In this document: positions 16,101 to 24,020 of the stretch, piece after piece | Position numbering within the stretch: the stretch's first letter is position 1 | Layout: each line of letters starts with the position of its first letter | Assembly (NCBI RefSeq): GCF_001750145.1 | Contig: NZ_CP015732.1 | Location: 2,914,001 to 2,978,000, forward strand | Reading direction: 5' to 3' | Origin: Arthrobacter sp. U41 | Lineage (GTDB): Bacteria; Actinomycetota; Actinomycetes; Actinomycetales; Micrococcaceae | DNA: 64,000 nt | Notes under the pieces: model-generated | Told to the model about the DNA's origin: nothing | The model's database searches: none | The model's input: only the letters and a program-made list of their open reading frames with translations | Position numbers and translations under genes: made by a program

Positions 16101-17918
16101 TCAGGCACATTGGGGCGGGCAGTACTGCGGGTGGTGGTCTTCGCGGGGTTCTTGCCAGCCCGGACTGGGATCCGGGCCGGGGTCCGGGGGCAGGTCCGTA
16201 TCGAAGTCCAAGTCCGGGTCCACGACCGTACGCGGATCCATGTCCATACCTGTGTCCATGCTCGTGTCCGGGTCCATGCCCGAAGGCGGACCCACGTCCA
16301 TACATGTGTCCATGCTCGTGTCCGGGTCCATGCCCATGCATGCGCCCAAGTCCGTGCCTTTGGCCGTGCCTGTGTCTGACTCTGTTCCCGAATTCAGGAT
16401 GCCGTCCGGCCAGTGGGGTGGTTCCCAGTCCTGCTGTTCGCTGGGGTAGTTTCGCCCAGAGGGGGAGGTCCAGCCGGGCGGGGCGGTTTTGCTGGCCCCG
16501 GCCGGTGTCCAGGCTGAGTTGTGTTTGAGCTTGTGGTGTTTGCGGCAGGGCTGTCCGAGGTTGGTGATCCCGGTGGTGCCTCCGTCGGCCCAGGCCAGGA
16601 GGTGGTCCGCTTCGTTGTCCAGGGAGTGGTTGTTGCACCCCGGGAACGGGCATCTCCCGTCGCGGAGCATCAGCCAGTGCCGCTGGGCTTTGGTGAGGCG
16701 GTAGCTGGTGCGGCCGATTTCCAGCGGCGCCCCGTCGCGGGGGTCGATCAGGACCCGGTGGAAGGACCCGGCGCCGTCGGTGATCAGGCGGCGGGCCATC
16801 GAGGGCGGGATCGGCCCGTATCCGTCCAGCATCGCCGGTTCCTGTCCGGCGCCGAGCAGGGACAGGGCCGGGACGGTGATCAGCACCTGCGCCCGCGGCG
16901 ACGGCACACCCCCGCCCGCCCCGGCGCACATGCCGTCGGCCGCGCCGGCGCCGGTGCCGCGGCAGGATCCGCAGCTTCCGCCGCCGGCCACGCCGGTGCC
17001 CCCGCAGGTACCGCACGTTCTGCCGCCATCCGCTGTTCCGCCGGTGGTGAGGAGCCAGGTGGCGGCGATGTCGGCGCGGAGCTGGGTGAGGGTGCGTTCC
17101 TCCTCCGGGCCCTGCAGGGCGCGGGCGGCGGCGGTGGTCCGTTCCCAGATCCCCGCGGCGGTGTCGGCCGGAAGGTAGGCGGAGAACCAGGCCATCCCGT
17201 CAGTGTCCGGGCGGAACTCGACCCGCCGGTCCGCCGCGCACCTGGCATGGCGCTGTTCGATGCTCTCCCGGTGATGGCGTTCACGCCACGTCCGGGCCTT
17301 GGCCCGGAACCTGCCCGGGACCAGTTCCCCGGCCGGGCACCCCCGGGCCGGGTTCGGGGCGGCCGGGTCCAGGAAGTGCGCCTCCAGCGCCGCCGCCCCG
17401 GCCGGGTCCAGGCTGGTGGTTTCGTCCACCATGATCCGGGCGTGCGCCCAGGAAATCGTGCCCGCCGTCAGCGCGGCGAGGGTCAGCGGCAAAGTCTTCG
17501 TCAGGGCCAGGCAGTCGCCCAGGAACGCCCCGGCGGTCTGCTCGCTCACGGTCAGGGCACACGCGATCTCCGCCGTCACCGCCATCTCCTGGCCCATGTT
17601 GTCGTGCAGCGCCACCGCCGGCGGCGCCAGAGCGTCGGCGGCCCGCAGATAGGCCGCGGCCAGCCGCACCTTCAACGCAGCGGCCCGCGCCTCCCACCGC
17701 GCCATGACGGCCAGGCCATCCAGGCAACCATCCGCCAAATCCCGCAACGGATCCTCCCACAACGGATCAGCGCCCGGCGGACCCGTCTGATCAGCACCCG
17801 ACGGACCAGTCGGATCAGCGCCAGCGCCGGCCGCGGTGACGGAATCCAGCGCCGCAGTCAACGCCGCAACAGCTGTCAGCGCCGCCCTGCCCTCCGCACA
17901 CCAGTCCGTGCCTTCCAT
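16101..17918 (-). CDS. DUF222 domain HNH endonuclease with zinc-finger insert
   Basis: A 605-residue member of the DUF222/13E12-repeat family, common in multiple copies in actinobacteria and thought to be mobile. The DUF222 region spans roughly 60-290. Residues near 298-321 contain two CxxCxGxG units (CGTCGGTG and CGSCRGTG), the zinc-binding motif of DnaJ, inside a Gly-rich insert. The HNH domain is near 416-465: CPFPGC, EADHLLAW, NLGQPCRKHHKLKH. The C-terminal 75 residues are a Met/Asp-rich tail made of internal repeats. It has no operon partner and sits between the kinase and epimerase genes, where mycobacteria have nothing, so it looks acquired. Confidence 0.9.
   Translation of the reverse strand: MEGTDWCAEGRAALTAVAALTAALDSVTAAGAGADPTGPSGADQTGPPGADPLWEDPLRDLADGCLDGLAVMARWEARAAALKVRLAAAYLRAADALAPPAVALHDNMGQEMAVTAEIACALTVSEQTAGAFLGDCLALTKTLPLTLAALTAGTISWAHARIMVDETTSLDPAGAAALEAHFLDPAAPNPARGCPAGELVPGRFRAKARTWRERHHRESIEQRHARCAADRRVEFRPDTDGMAWFSAYLPADTAAGIWERTTAAARALQGPEEERTLTQLRADIAATWLLTTGGTADGGRTCGTCGGTGVAGGGSCGSCRGTGAGAADGMCAGAGGGVPSPRAQVLITVPALSLLGAGQEPAMLDGYGPIPPSMARRLITDGAGSFHRVLIDPRDGAPLEIGRTSYRLTKAQRHWLMLRDGRCPFPGCNNHSLDNEADHLLAWADGGTTGITNLGQPCRKHHKLKHNSAWTPAGASKTAPPGWTSPSGRNYPSEQQDWEPPHWPDGILNSGTESDTGTAKGTDLGACMGMDPDTSMDTCMDVGPPSGMDPDTSMDTGMDMDPRTVVDPDLDFDTDLPPDPGPDPSPGWQEPREDHHPQYCPPQCA
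16242..16335. repeat. 40-bp direct repeat in the HNH gene tail
   Basis: Two copies, 16242-16281 and 16296-16335, differ at one base and are offset by 54 bases (18 codons). They encode the Met/Asp-rich MDPDTSMDT units of the C-terminal tail. Confidence 0.88.
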
Positions 17919-18136
17919 AAACCCAGCACATCACGAGGCAGTGACACTTTGGCGAAATCCATTGCGTGGCCTGTCACGGTCCGGGACGAGGGCCGGTCAG
18001 AGGCTGCGGCGGTGGAGCACCTCGCGGTGCAGCTTGAGGCACCTTGAGTCATCGCGCATTGCTGACGGGCCGCCCGCAAGGCTTTCACGATCGCGTTGCG
18101 CCGCCCGGAAGCCAAACCCCAGTGGCGCGGGGATGC

Positions 18137-19039
18137 TCAGTCCTTGGGACCGCGGCCTGCCACCCAGGCGGCAGCCTGGGCGAGCGACGGATGCTGCCAT
18201 TCAAAGCCGGCTTCGCTCAGGACGGCCGGTTCCATCCGCTGGCTGGAGAGCAGCAGTTCATCTGCGAGCTTGCCCATCACCAGGCGCAGCACCGGGGCGG
18301 GGACGCGGAAAACCGCGGGGCGGTGCAGGGCCCCGGCCAGCTGCGCAATCAGGGAGTTCACATCCGCGCTCTCGGGGGCGCAGAGGTTCACCGGGCCGGA
18401 CAGCCGGCTGCTGAGCAGGAAGGAAAAGGCCCCGGCCACATCAGGGAGCGTGATCCAGGGCCAGTACTGCCGGCCGTTGCCCAGCGGTCCGCCCACGCCC
18501 AGGCGCAGCAGCGGCATCAGCCTTCCCAGTGCTCCACCCGAACGGCTCAGCACGACGCCGGTGCGGGGGGTGACCACCCGGACGCCCGCCGGCGCCTCGT
18601 GCGCGGCGGCTTCCCAGTCGGCGCAGATCCGGGCCAGCACGCCGCTGCCGGCGGGGGCGTTCTCGCGCAGCAACGTCAGTCCGGCGTCGCCGTAGTAGTT
18701 GGAGCCCGACTGGCTCAGGAAGACCGCCGGCGGAGTGTCCAGACGCCCCATGGCCGCCGCCAGCGTCCGGGTCGGCCCCAGCCGTGAGTTGCGGAGTTCG
18801 TTGATGCGGGACCTGGTCCAGGGCCGGTCGCCGATGCCCGCGCCGGAAAGATTGACGACGGCGTCCGCCCCCTTCAGCGCGGTGTCGTCGATGCTGCCCT
18901 CCGCGGGGTCCCACTGGAACTCGGTCGGTGCGGCGGGCGGCCGCCTGACCAGCGTGCCGACGTCGTGCCCGGCGCTGCGCAGGGAGCGGGAAATGGCGGT
19001 TCCGATCAGCCCGGAGGCTCCGGCAACAATGATTCGCAT
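18137..19039 (-). CDS. TIGR01777 family SDR-type epimerase
   Basis: A 300-residue NAD(P)-binding protein of the extended short-chain dehydrogenase class, equivalent to Rv2216. It starts with the Rossmann motif IIVAGASGLIGTAI. It continues with VVNLSGAGIGDRPW and LSQSGSNYYGD, and has the family C-terminal domain with GRQYWPWITLPDVAGAF. The substrate of this family is not known. The chosen ATG at 19039 has GGTGAG ten bases upstream; the longer frame to 19063 adds eight unsupported residues. The divergent tricorn gene starts 72 bases away. Confidence 0.9.
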   Translation of the reverse strand: MRIIVAGASGLIGTAISRSLRSAGHDVGTLVRRPPAAPTEFQWDPAEGSIDDTALKGADAVVNLSGAGIGDRPWTRSRINELRNSRLGPTRTLAAAMGRLDTPPAVFLSQSGSNYYGDAGLTLLRENAPAGSGVLARICADWEAAAHEAPAGVRVVTPRTGVVLSRSGGALGRLMPLLRLGVGGPLGNGRQYWPWITLPDVAGAFSFLLSSRLSGPVNLCAPESADVNSLIAQLAGALHRPAVFRVPAPVLRLVMGKLADELLLSSQRMEPAVLSEAGFEWQHPSLAQAAAWVAGRGPKD

Positions 19040-19099
19040 GATCCATCTCACCATGCCCGGCACGGCTGGGAAACTCCGGGGCGGGAAGGCCGCCTTGAC

Positions 19100-19105
19100 T
19101 ATGAT
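19100..19105 (+). promoter_or_regulatory. -10 hexamer of the tricorn-like gene, leaderless spacing
   Basis: TATGAT, one base from the consensus TATAAT, is followed by CTAACG and ATG at 19112. It is the best -10 in the leaderless set and fixes the start of this gene. Confidence 0.6.
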
Positions 19106-19111
19106 CTAACG

Positions 19112-22100
19112 ATGACCTCTTCGAGTTACTTCCGTTTCCCGCATGTCCACGGCGATCTGGTCACTTTTGTGGCCGAGGACGACGTCTGGATTGCGCCCCT
19201 TGGCGGAGGTCGCGCCTGGCGCGTGTCCTCACTCCAGTTGCCCGCCCGGAACCCCCGCTTCACGCCGGACGGCAAGCGGCTGGTCTGGACGGTCGTTCAA
19301 GGAACATCACCGGAAGTTGTCACCGCGGATGTCGACGGCGGCGGCTACCGCCAGCTGAGCTACTTCGGTCACTCCACCACCAAGGTCAAGGGTTTCACCC
19401 CCGGCGGCGACGTTGTGGTCACGAGCGCCTTCCGCCAGGCTGACAGCCGCCACACCCACGCCTACAGCCTGCCCGTCACCGGCGGCTGGGCCACTGAACT
19501 CCCGCTGGGTCCGGTGGAATCCGTCGCCTTCGGACCCGTGGTCGGCGACGAACGGCCCGTTGTCCTCGCCAGCGTGCTCTCCCGCGAACCGGCGTGGTGG
19601 AAGCGCTACCGGGGCGGTGCCTCCGGCAAACTCTGGATCGACGCCGACGGAAACGGCGAGTTCGAACGCCTCGCTGCCGAGCTGGACGGCAACCTGACCG
19701 ACCCGATGTGGGTGGACGGCCGGATCGCCTTCCTCTCCGACCACGAGGGCTACGGCAACCTCTACTCGGTGCTGCCCAGCGGCGCCGATCTGCGCCGCCA
19801 CACGGACCATGAGGACTTCTACGTCCGGCACGCCGCCACCGACGGCCAGCGCATCATCTTCGAATCGGCCGGTGAGCTCTGGCTCCTGGCGGACCTCAGC
19901 TCGGACGCCCGCAAGCTCGAGATTTCGCTCGGTTCAGCATCCCAGGCCCGCCGCGCCGCACCGCTGAAGCCCTCAAAGCACCTGGGAGATGTGATTCCCG
20001 ACCGCACCGGCGGCTCCAGCGCGGTGGAAGCCCACGGCACGCTGCACTGGCTGCGGCACAAGGACGGCCCGTCGCGGGTGCTGGAAGCCACCCCCGGAGT
20101 CCGGGCCCGCCTGCCCCGCCCCTTCGGCGAGGGCCGGATCGCCTACGTGGCCGACCACGACGGCGTCGAGGCCCTGTACCTGAAGGCGATTGCCGGACCC
20201 CTGGACGGCCGAAACCCGGACTCCGGAACGGCACACTCCGGAACGGCGCACGCCGGAGTCACAACGGGCGCGCACCAGCCCGGCGGACGGCCCTTCGAAC
20301 CGGCGGCGCTGAAAGCCACCCCGCAGGAGGATCCCGACGCCGGCACACCCCTGCCCGCCCCCGTCTCGGCTGCAGCCCTCACCCGGCCGGACGCCGTCGA
20401 CGCCGCCGCGGCACCAACGGCGGCCGGAACGGGCCACAACACCACCAACATCACCGACACCGCCGACACCGCCGGCCCGGCGGATGACGCCACGGCGGCT
20501 GAGGCCGCCCCGGCGCAGCAGGGCCGGCAGGGAGAGTCCGGCCAGCCCACCAGGATCGAATTCCCCAAGCCGACCCGGGCCAGCGCCATCGAGGCCAGCC
20601 CGGACGGCAACTGGCTCGCCGTCGGCACCGCCTTCGGTGACATCTACCTGGCCGAGACCCGCACCGGCACCCTGACCCTGGTGAGCAGCATCGGCGAAGG
20701 CAGCATCGAGGGCTTCAGCTGGTCCCCGGACTCGGCCTGGCTGGGCTGGTCCGAGCCGGTCACCTCCTTCGGCTCCCGCAGCCGGCTGCGCATCACCGCG
20801 GTCGGGGACGGCAGCACCGCAGCGGGCGGGACGCGGACCATCATCGACGTCACCGACGGGCGCTTCCGCGACAAATCGCCGTCGTTCACCCCGGACGGCA
20901 AGTACCTCGCGTTCCTCTCGAACCGCAGCTTCGACCCGGTCTACGACGGACATTCCTTTGACCTGTCCTTCCCGAGCCCGATCAAGCCCTACCTCGTCGC
21001 CCTGGCGGCGGACACCCCCTCGCCTTTCGGCCCGAGCGTCGACCTTCCGGAGACCCCGGAGACCCCCGAAGCCACGAAGCAGTCGGACAGCACCGGCCCG
21101 GACCAGGTTCCTGCGGTCCGGGTCGACGCCGAAGGCCTGGCCCACCGCGTCATCAGCGTGCCGGTGCCGCAGGGCAACTACTCCGCCCTCACCGCCACCG
21201 CCGGGGCGCTGCTCTGGCTCGACAGCGAACTTTTCGGCGTCACCGGCGAGGGTCGCGCCAGCCTCGAGGAGAAGAACGCGGCTCCCTGCCTGGTCCGCTT
21301 TGACCTGGCCCGGCGCAAGGCCACCACCATCGTGGACGCGCTGGACAGCTACCGCCTCTCCGGCGACGGCGAAAAGGTCGTGGTCCTGCAGGATAGGCAG
21401 GTCCGCGTCTCGCCCGCCGGCGCCAAGGCTGACGAGGAGTCCGGCCAGCTGGTCAAGGTCGACCTCAGCCGCATCCGCGTCCAGCTCGATCCGCTCAGCG
21501 TCTGGGGCCAGGCCTTCGATGAAGCCTGGCGGCTCCAGCGCGACTTCTTCTGGACCGAAGACATGGCCGGGCAGGACTGGGACTCGGTGCACGCCCGCTA
21601 CCGTCCGATCGTGGACCGGCTCGGCTCGCACGACGACCTGGTGGACCTGCTGTGGGAGCTCCACGGCGAACTGGGCACCTCCCACGCCTACGTCCGCCCC
21701 GCCGCCGTCACCGAGAACGGCAGCAACGGCCAGGGCCGCCTCGGCGCGGACCTCGCCTTCACCGGCGAGGGCTGGGAGATCACCCGGATCCTCGCAGGAG
21801 ATTCCTCCGACCCGCTCGCCACCTCGCCGCTGACCCGCCCGGGCGCAGACGCCAAACAGGGCGACCTGCTGCTGGCGATCGACGGCGTCGAGCTCACCGA
21901 GGCGCGCACCCCGGCCATGCAGCTGGTCGGCGCCGCGGGACGCGCCGTCGAGCTCACGCTGCGCAACGGTGCCGGACACGGAAACCAGGCCGGCAGGCAG
22001 CGCCGCGTCGCCGTGGTCCCGGTCAGGGACGAAGAGCGGCTGCGGTACCAGGAATGGGTGGGCGCCAACCGCCGGACTGTCCGGCAGGCCTCGCAGGGAA

Positions 22101-22735
22101 CCTTCGGCTACCTGCACATACCCGACATGATGGCCCACGGCTGGGCGCAGCTGCACCGGGACCTCGACACCGAAACGGCCCTCGACGGGCTGATCGTCGA
22201 TGTCCGCCGCAACCGTGGCGGGCACACCTCCCAGCTCGTCGCGGAACTCATCGGGCGCAAGGTCACCGGCTGGAGCATGCCGCGCGGGGAACGGCCCCGG
22301 ACGTACCCGCAGTCCGCGCCGCGCGGTCCCGTGATCATCCTGACCGACGAATTCGCCGGCTCCGACGGCGACATCATCACCCAGGTTTCCAAGCTGCGGG
22401 GGATCGGGCCGGTCATCGGCACCCGGACCTGGGGCGGCGTCGTCGGCATCGACAACCGTTTCGCCCTGGCTGACGGGACCGGCGTCACGCAGCCGCGCTA
22501 CGCCACCTGGTTCTCCGGGGGCGTCGGGTGGGGTGTCGAGAACTTCGGCGTCGCCCCGGACATCGAGGTGACCTTCCCGCCGCACGCTTACGCCGCCGGC
22601 ACGGACCCGCAGCTGGAATACGGTATCGGTGCGCTCAAGGAAATGATCCAGGAGCTGCCCACCGACCGTCCGCCGCTGCGCGAGGGCTACCGTCTGGTGC
22701 GGCCGGCCGCGTTGCCGGCCCGCCGGGACGTCTAG
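19112..22735 (+). CDS. tricorn-type S41 protease
   Basis: A 1207-residue homologue of the tricorn protease, which trims peptides released by the proteasome. The N-terminal beta-propeller begins YFRFPHVHGDLVTFVAEDDVW. A second propeller starts near residue 480. Between them lies an Ala/Pro/Thr-rich insert of about 110 residues with SGTAH repeats. The C-terminal part has a helical domain, LGTSHAYV (catalytic His, near 856), a PDZ domain with QGDLLLAIDGVEL, and the serine motif EFAGSDGDIITQ (near 1082) followed by GGVVGIDNR. An in-frame extension to 18965 overlaps the divergent epimerase gene and is rejected. The gene ends at an 18-bp perfect terminator. Confidence 0.93.
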   Translation: MTSSSYFRFPHVHGDLVTFVAEDDVWIAPLGGGRAWRVSSLQLPARNPRFTPDGKRLVWTVVQGTSPEVVTADVDGGGYRQLSYFGHSTTKVKGFTPGGDVVVTSAFRQADSRHTHAYSLPVTGGWATELPLGPVESVAFGPVVGDERPVVLASVLSREPAWWKRYRGGASGKLWIDADGNGEFERLAAELDGNLTDPMWVDGRIAFLSDHEGYGNLYSVLPSGADLRRHTDHEDFYVRHAATDGQRIIFESAGELWLLADLSSDARKLEISLGSASQARRAAPLKPSKHLGDVIPDRTGGSSAVEAHGTLHWLRHKDGPSRVLEATPGVRARLPRPFGEGRIAYVADHDGVEALYLKAIAGPLDGRNPDSGTAHSGTAHAGVTTGAHQPGGRPFEPAALKATPQEDPDAGTPLPAPVSAAALTRPDAVDAAAAPTAAGTGHNTTNITDTADTAGPADDATAAEAAPAQQGRQGESGQPTRIEFPKPTRASAIEASPDGNWLAVGTAFGDIYLAETRTGTLTLVSSIGEGSIEGFSWSPDSAWLGWSEPVTSFGSRSRLRITAVGDGSTAAGGTRTIIDVTDGRFRDKSPSFTPDGKYLAFLSNRSFDPVYDGHSFDLSFPSPIKPYLVALAADTPSPFGPSVDLPETPETPEATKQSDSTGPDQVPAVRVDAEGLAHRVISVPVPQGNYSALTATAGALLWLDSELFGVTGEGRASLEEKNAAPCLVRFDLARRKATTIVDALDSYRLSGDGEKVVVLQDRQVRVSPAGAKADEESGQLVKVDLSRIRVQLDPLSVWGQAFDEAWRLQRDFFWTEDMAGQDWDSVHARYRPIVDRLGSHDDLVDLLWELHGELGTSHAYVRPAAVTENGSNGQGRLGADLAFTGEGWEITRILAGDSSDPLATSPLTRPGADAKQGDLLLAIDGVELTEARTPAMQLVGAAGRAVELTLRNGAGHGNQAGRQRRVAVVPVRDEERLRYQEWVGANRRTVRQASQGTFGYLHIPDMMAHGWAQLHRDLDTETALDGLIVDVRRNRGGHTSQLVAELIGRKVTGWSMPRGERPRTYPQSAPRGPVIILTDEFAGSDGDIITQVSKLRGIGPVIGTRTWGGVVGIDNRFALADGTGVTQPRYATWFSGGVGWGVENFGVAPDIEVTFPPHAYAAGTDPQLEYGIGALKEMIQELPTDRPPLREGYRLVRPAALPARRDV

Positions 22736-22770
22736 GAACCCGGTACCCGGCGCAGAGCCCGCCACGAGTG

Positions 22771-22806
22771 AAGGCCCCCGTTTCCTGGCCAGGAAACGGG
22801 GGCCTT
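22771..22806. terminator. bidirectional terminator between the tricorn-like and osmC genes
   Basis: A perfect 18-bp palindrome with no loop bases: AAGGCCCCCGTTTCCTGG and its complement. The A-rich and T-rich ends make it work for either strand. It lies between two convergent genes. Confidence 0.82.
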
Positions 22807-22827
22807 CGCAGTTGGCGCGTTGGGGGG

Positions 22828-23256
22828 CTAGGAGGCCAGCGTGGCATCCAGCGTGATCTTGAGGCCGGTGAGGGCGCCCGAGACGGGGCAGCCGACCTTG
22901 GCCTCCTCGGCGATGCGCTGGAATTCATCTTCGGAGATCCCGGGAATCCTCGCGCTGACCGTGAGGTGGCTGTCGGTGATGCCGGTGCCGGGCACGAAGG
23001 TGACGTCGGCCTTGGTGTTGACTTCCTCGGGAGCGTGGCCGGCCTGGGCGAGGGCGAGGCTGAACGCCATGGAGAAGCAGGCCGAATGCGCGGCGGCGAT
23101 GAGCTCCTCGGGGCTGGTCTTGCCCTCGGAGGCCTCGGTGCGCGCCTTCCAGGTGACATCGAAGTTGCCCAGCCCGGAGCTGTCCAGCGTGGTGTTGCCG
23201 GCGCCCGTCATCAGGTCGCCATTCCATACAGTGTGTGCGGTGCGTGTTGCTGCCAT
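22828..23256 (-). CDS. OsmC family peroxiredoxin
   Basis: A 142-residue thiol peroxidase of the OsmC/Ohr superfamily, which reduces organic and inorganic peroxides. The two redox cysteines are C60 in AHSACFSMAF and C123 in VGCPVSGAL, spaced as in OsmC. The N-terminal AHTVWNGDLMTGAG and SPEELIAAAHSAC are typical of the OsmC branch. The ATG at 23256 has GAGGAG seven bases upstream. The longer start (GTG at 23262) places the Shine-Dalgarno too close. Confidence 0.92.
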   Translation of the reverse strand: MAATRTAHTVWNGDLMTGAGNTTLDSSGLGNFDVTWKARTEASEGKTSPEELIAAAHSACFSMAFSLALAQAGHAPEEVNTKADVTFVPGTGITDSHLTVSARIPGISEDEFQRIAEEAKVGCPVSGALTGLKITLDATLAS

Positions 23257-23418
23257 GTCCACTCCTCAAGGTCGTTGAAATCCTACAGATCCGTCAATCG
23301 GCCGGATCATGCCGTTTCCCATCCTAGGGATTTGGCGCTGTCGCCGCACCGGTGTCCGCTGTCAGTGGATTGTTGCCTGTGGCGCGTGGCCTGGCCCGTA
23401 CCGGCACCCGAATGAGAC

Positions 23419-23459
23419 GGCGACGGCGGCGCACCCGTGCGGGGTGCGCCGCCGTCGCC
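23419..23459 (-). terminator. hairpin after the small membrane protein gene
   Basis: A perfect 18-bp stem (GGCGACGGCGGCGCACCC and its complement) with a 5-base loop, 18 bases past the stop of the gene at 23477-23845. No T-tract. Confidence 0.65.
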
Positions 23460-23476
23460 GCCGCCTTGGTGGCGGC

Positions 23477-23845
23477 TTACTGCCAGAGGGTTGCGATGGC
23501 CACGTTCAGCAGGGCCAGGCCGCCGACGCCGTGCGCGAGGCCCTTGCCGACGTCCTCGCCCTTCTTGTACCTGCGGCGGCCCATGAAAGCCAGGACACCG
23601 ACGGCCAGGGCCACAACCAGCTTGATACCGAGCTTGGCGTAGTCCGGGTCGGCGAACCGGGGAATGGTTTGTCCCAGGACGGGAATCAGCCCCATCAGGG
23701 CGATGCCGGTAAGGAGCTGCAGCATCGCGCCGTCGAACTGGCGGGGGTGGACGGTGGGCTTCTTCATCTGGCCGATCCAGATGCCCACGATCATGGCGGC
23801 GCCGACAATGTGCAGGAAGACCACGATGTTATAGACAATTTGCAT
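23477..23845 (-). CDS. small four-helix membrane protein
   Basis: A 122-residue hydrophobic protein with four predicted membrane helices: VYNIVVFLHIVGAAMIVGIW, MLQLLTGIALMGLIPVL, GIKLVVALAVGVLAFMG and GVGGLALLNVAIATLW. Basic loops (GRRRYKKGED) follow the third helix. Conserved His residues lie in helix 1 and the following loop, but no cofactor motif is clear. I do not recognise a named family beyond actinobacterial integral membrane protein. The start has TAGACT six bases upstream and no Shine-Dalgarno. Confidence 0.75.
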   Translation of the reverse strand: MQIVYNIVVFLHIVGAAMIVGIWIGQMKKPTVHPRQFDGAMLQLLTGIALMGLIPVLGQTIPRFADPDYAKLGIKLVVALAVGVLAFMGRRRYKKGEDVGKGLAHGVGGLALLNVAIATLWQ

Positions 23846-23851
23846 GGCCCC

Positions 23852-23857
23852 AGTCTA
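23852..23857 (-). promoter_or_regulatory. -10 hexamer of the small membrane protein gene, leaderless spacing
   Basis: TAGACT on the minus strand, then GGGGCC, then ATG at 23845. Confidence 0.5.
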
Positions 23858-23936
23858 GCCAGAAGATTCTACGCGCCGTAGTAGGACCCGCTGCCGTCAG
23901 ACCCGCAGTTGCTGCAACGCAGCCTGACCCGGGCAC

Positions 23937-23999
23937 AAAAACGGCGACGGCGGCACGGGCCCGTGGTTTCCCGCCGGTGCCCGCACCGCCGTCGCCGTT
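23937..23999 (-). terminator. terminator of sucB
   Basis: A long stem: 21-base arms with two internal mismatches, outer part AACGGCGACGGCGG. It is followed on the minus strand by TTTTT. It begins 22 bases past the sucB stop. Confidence 0.75.
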
Positions 24000-24020
24000 G
24001 GTGTCCTTGAACCCTTGAGG

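Noticed and set aside
16216..16345. Direct repeats resembling a short CRISPR array
   Set aside because: They are in frame inside the HNH gene, with two units only, and the spacing is a codon multiple.
19973..22765. A 930-codon minus-strand open frame opposite the tricorn-like gene
   Set aside because: Same cause; the plus strand encodes clear propeller, PDZ and S41 motifs, and the minus frame has none.
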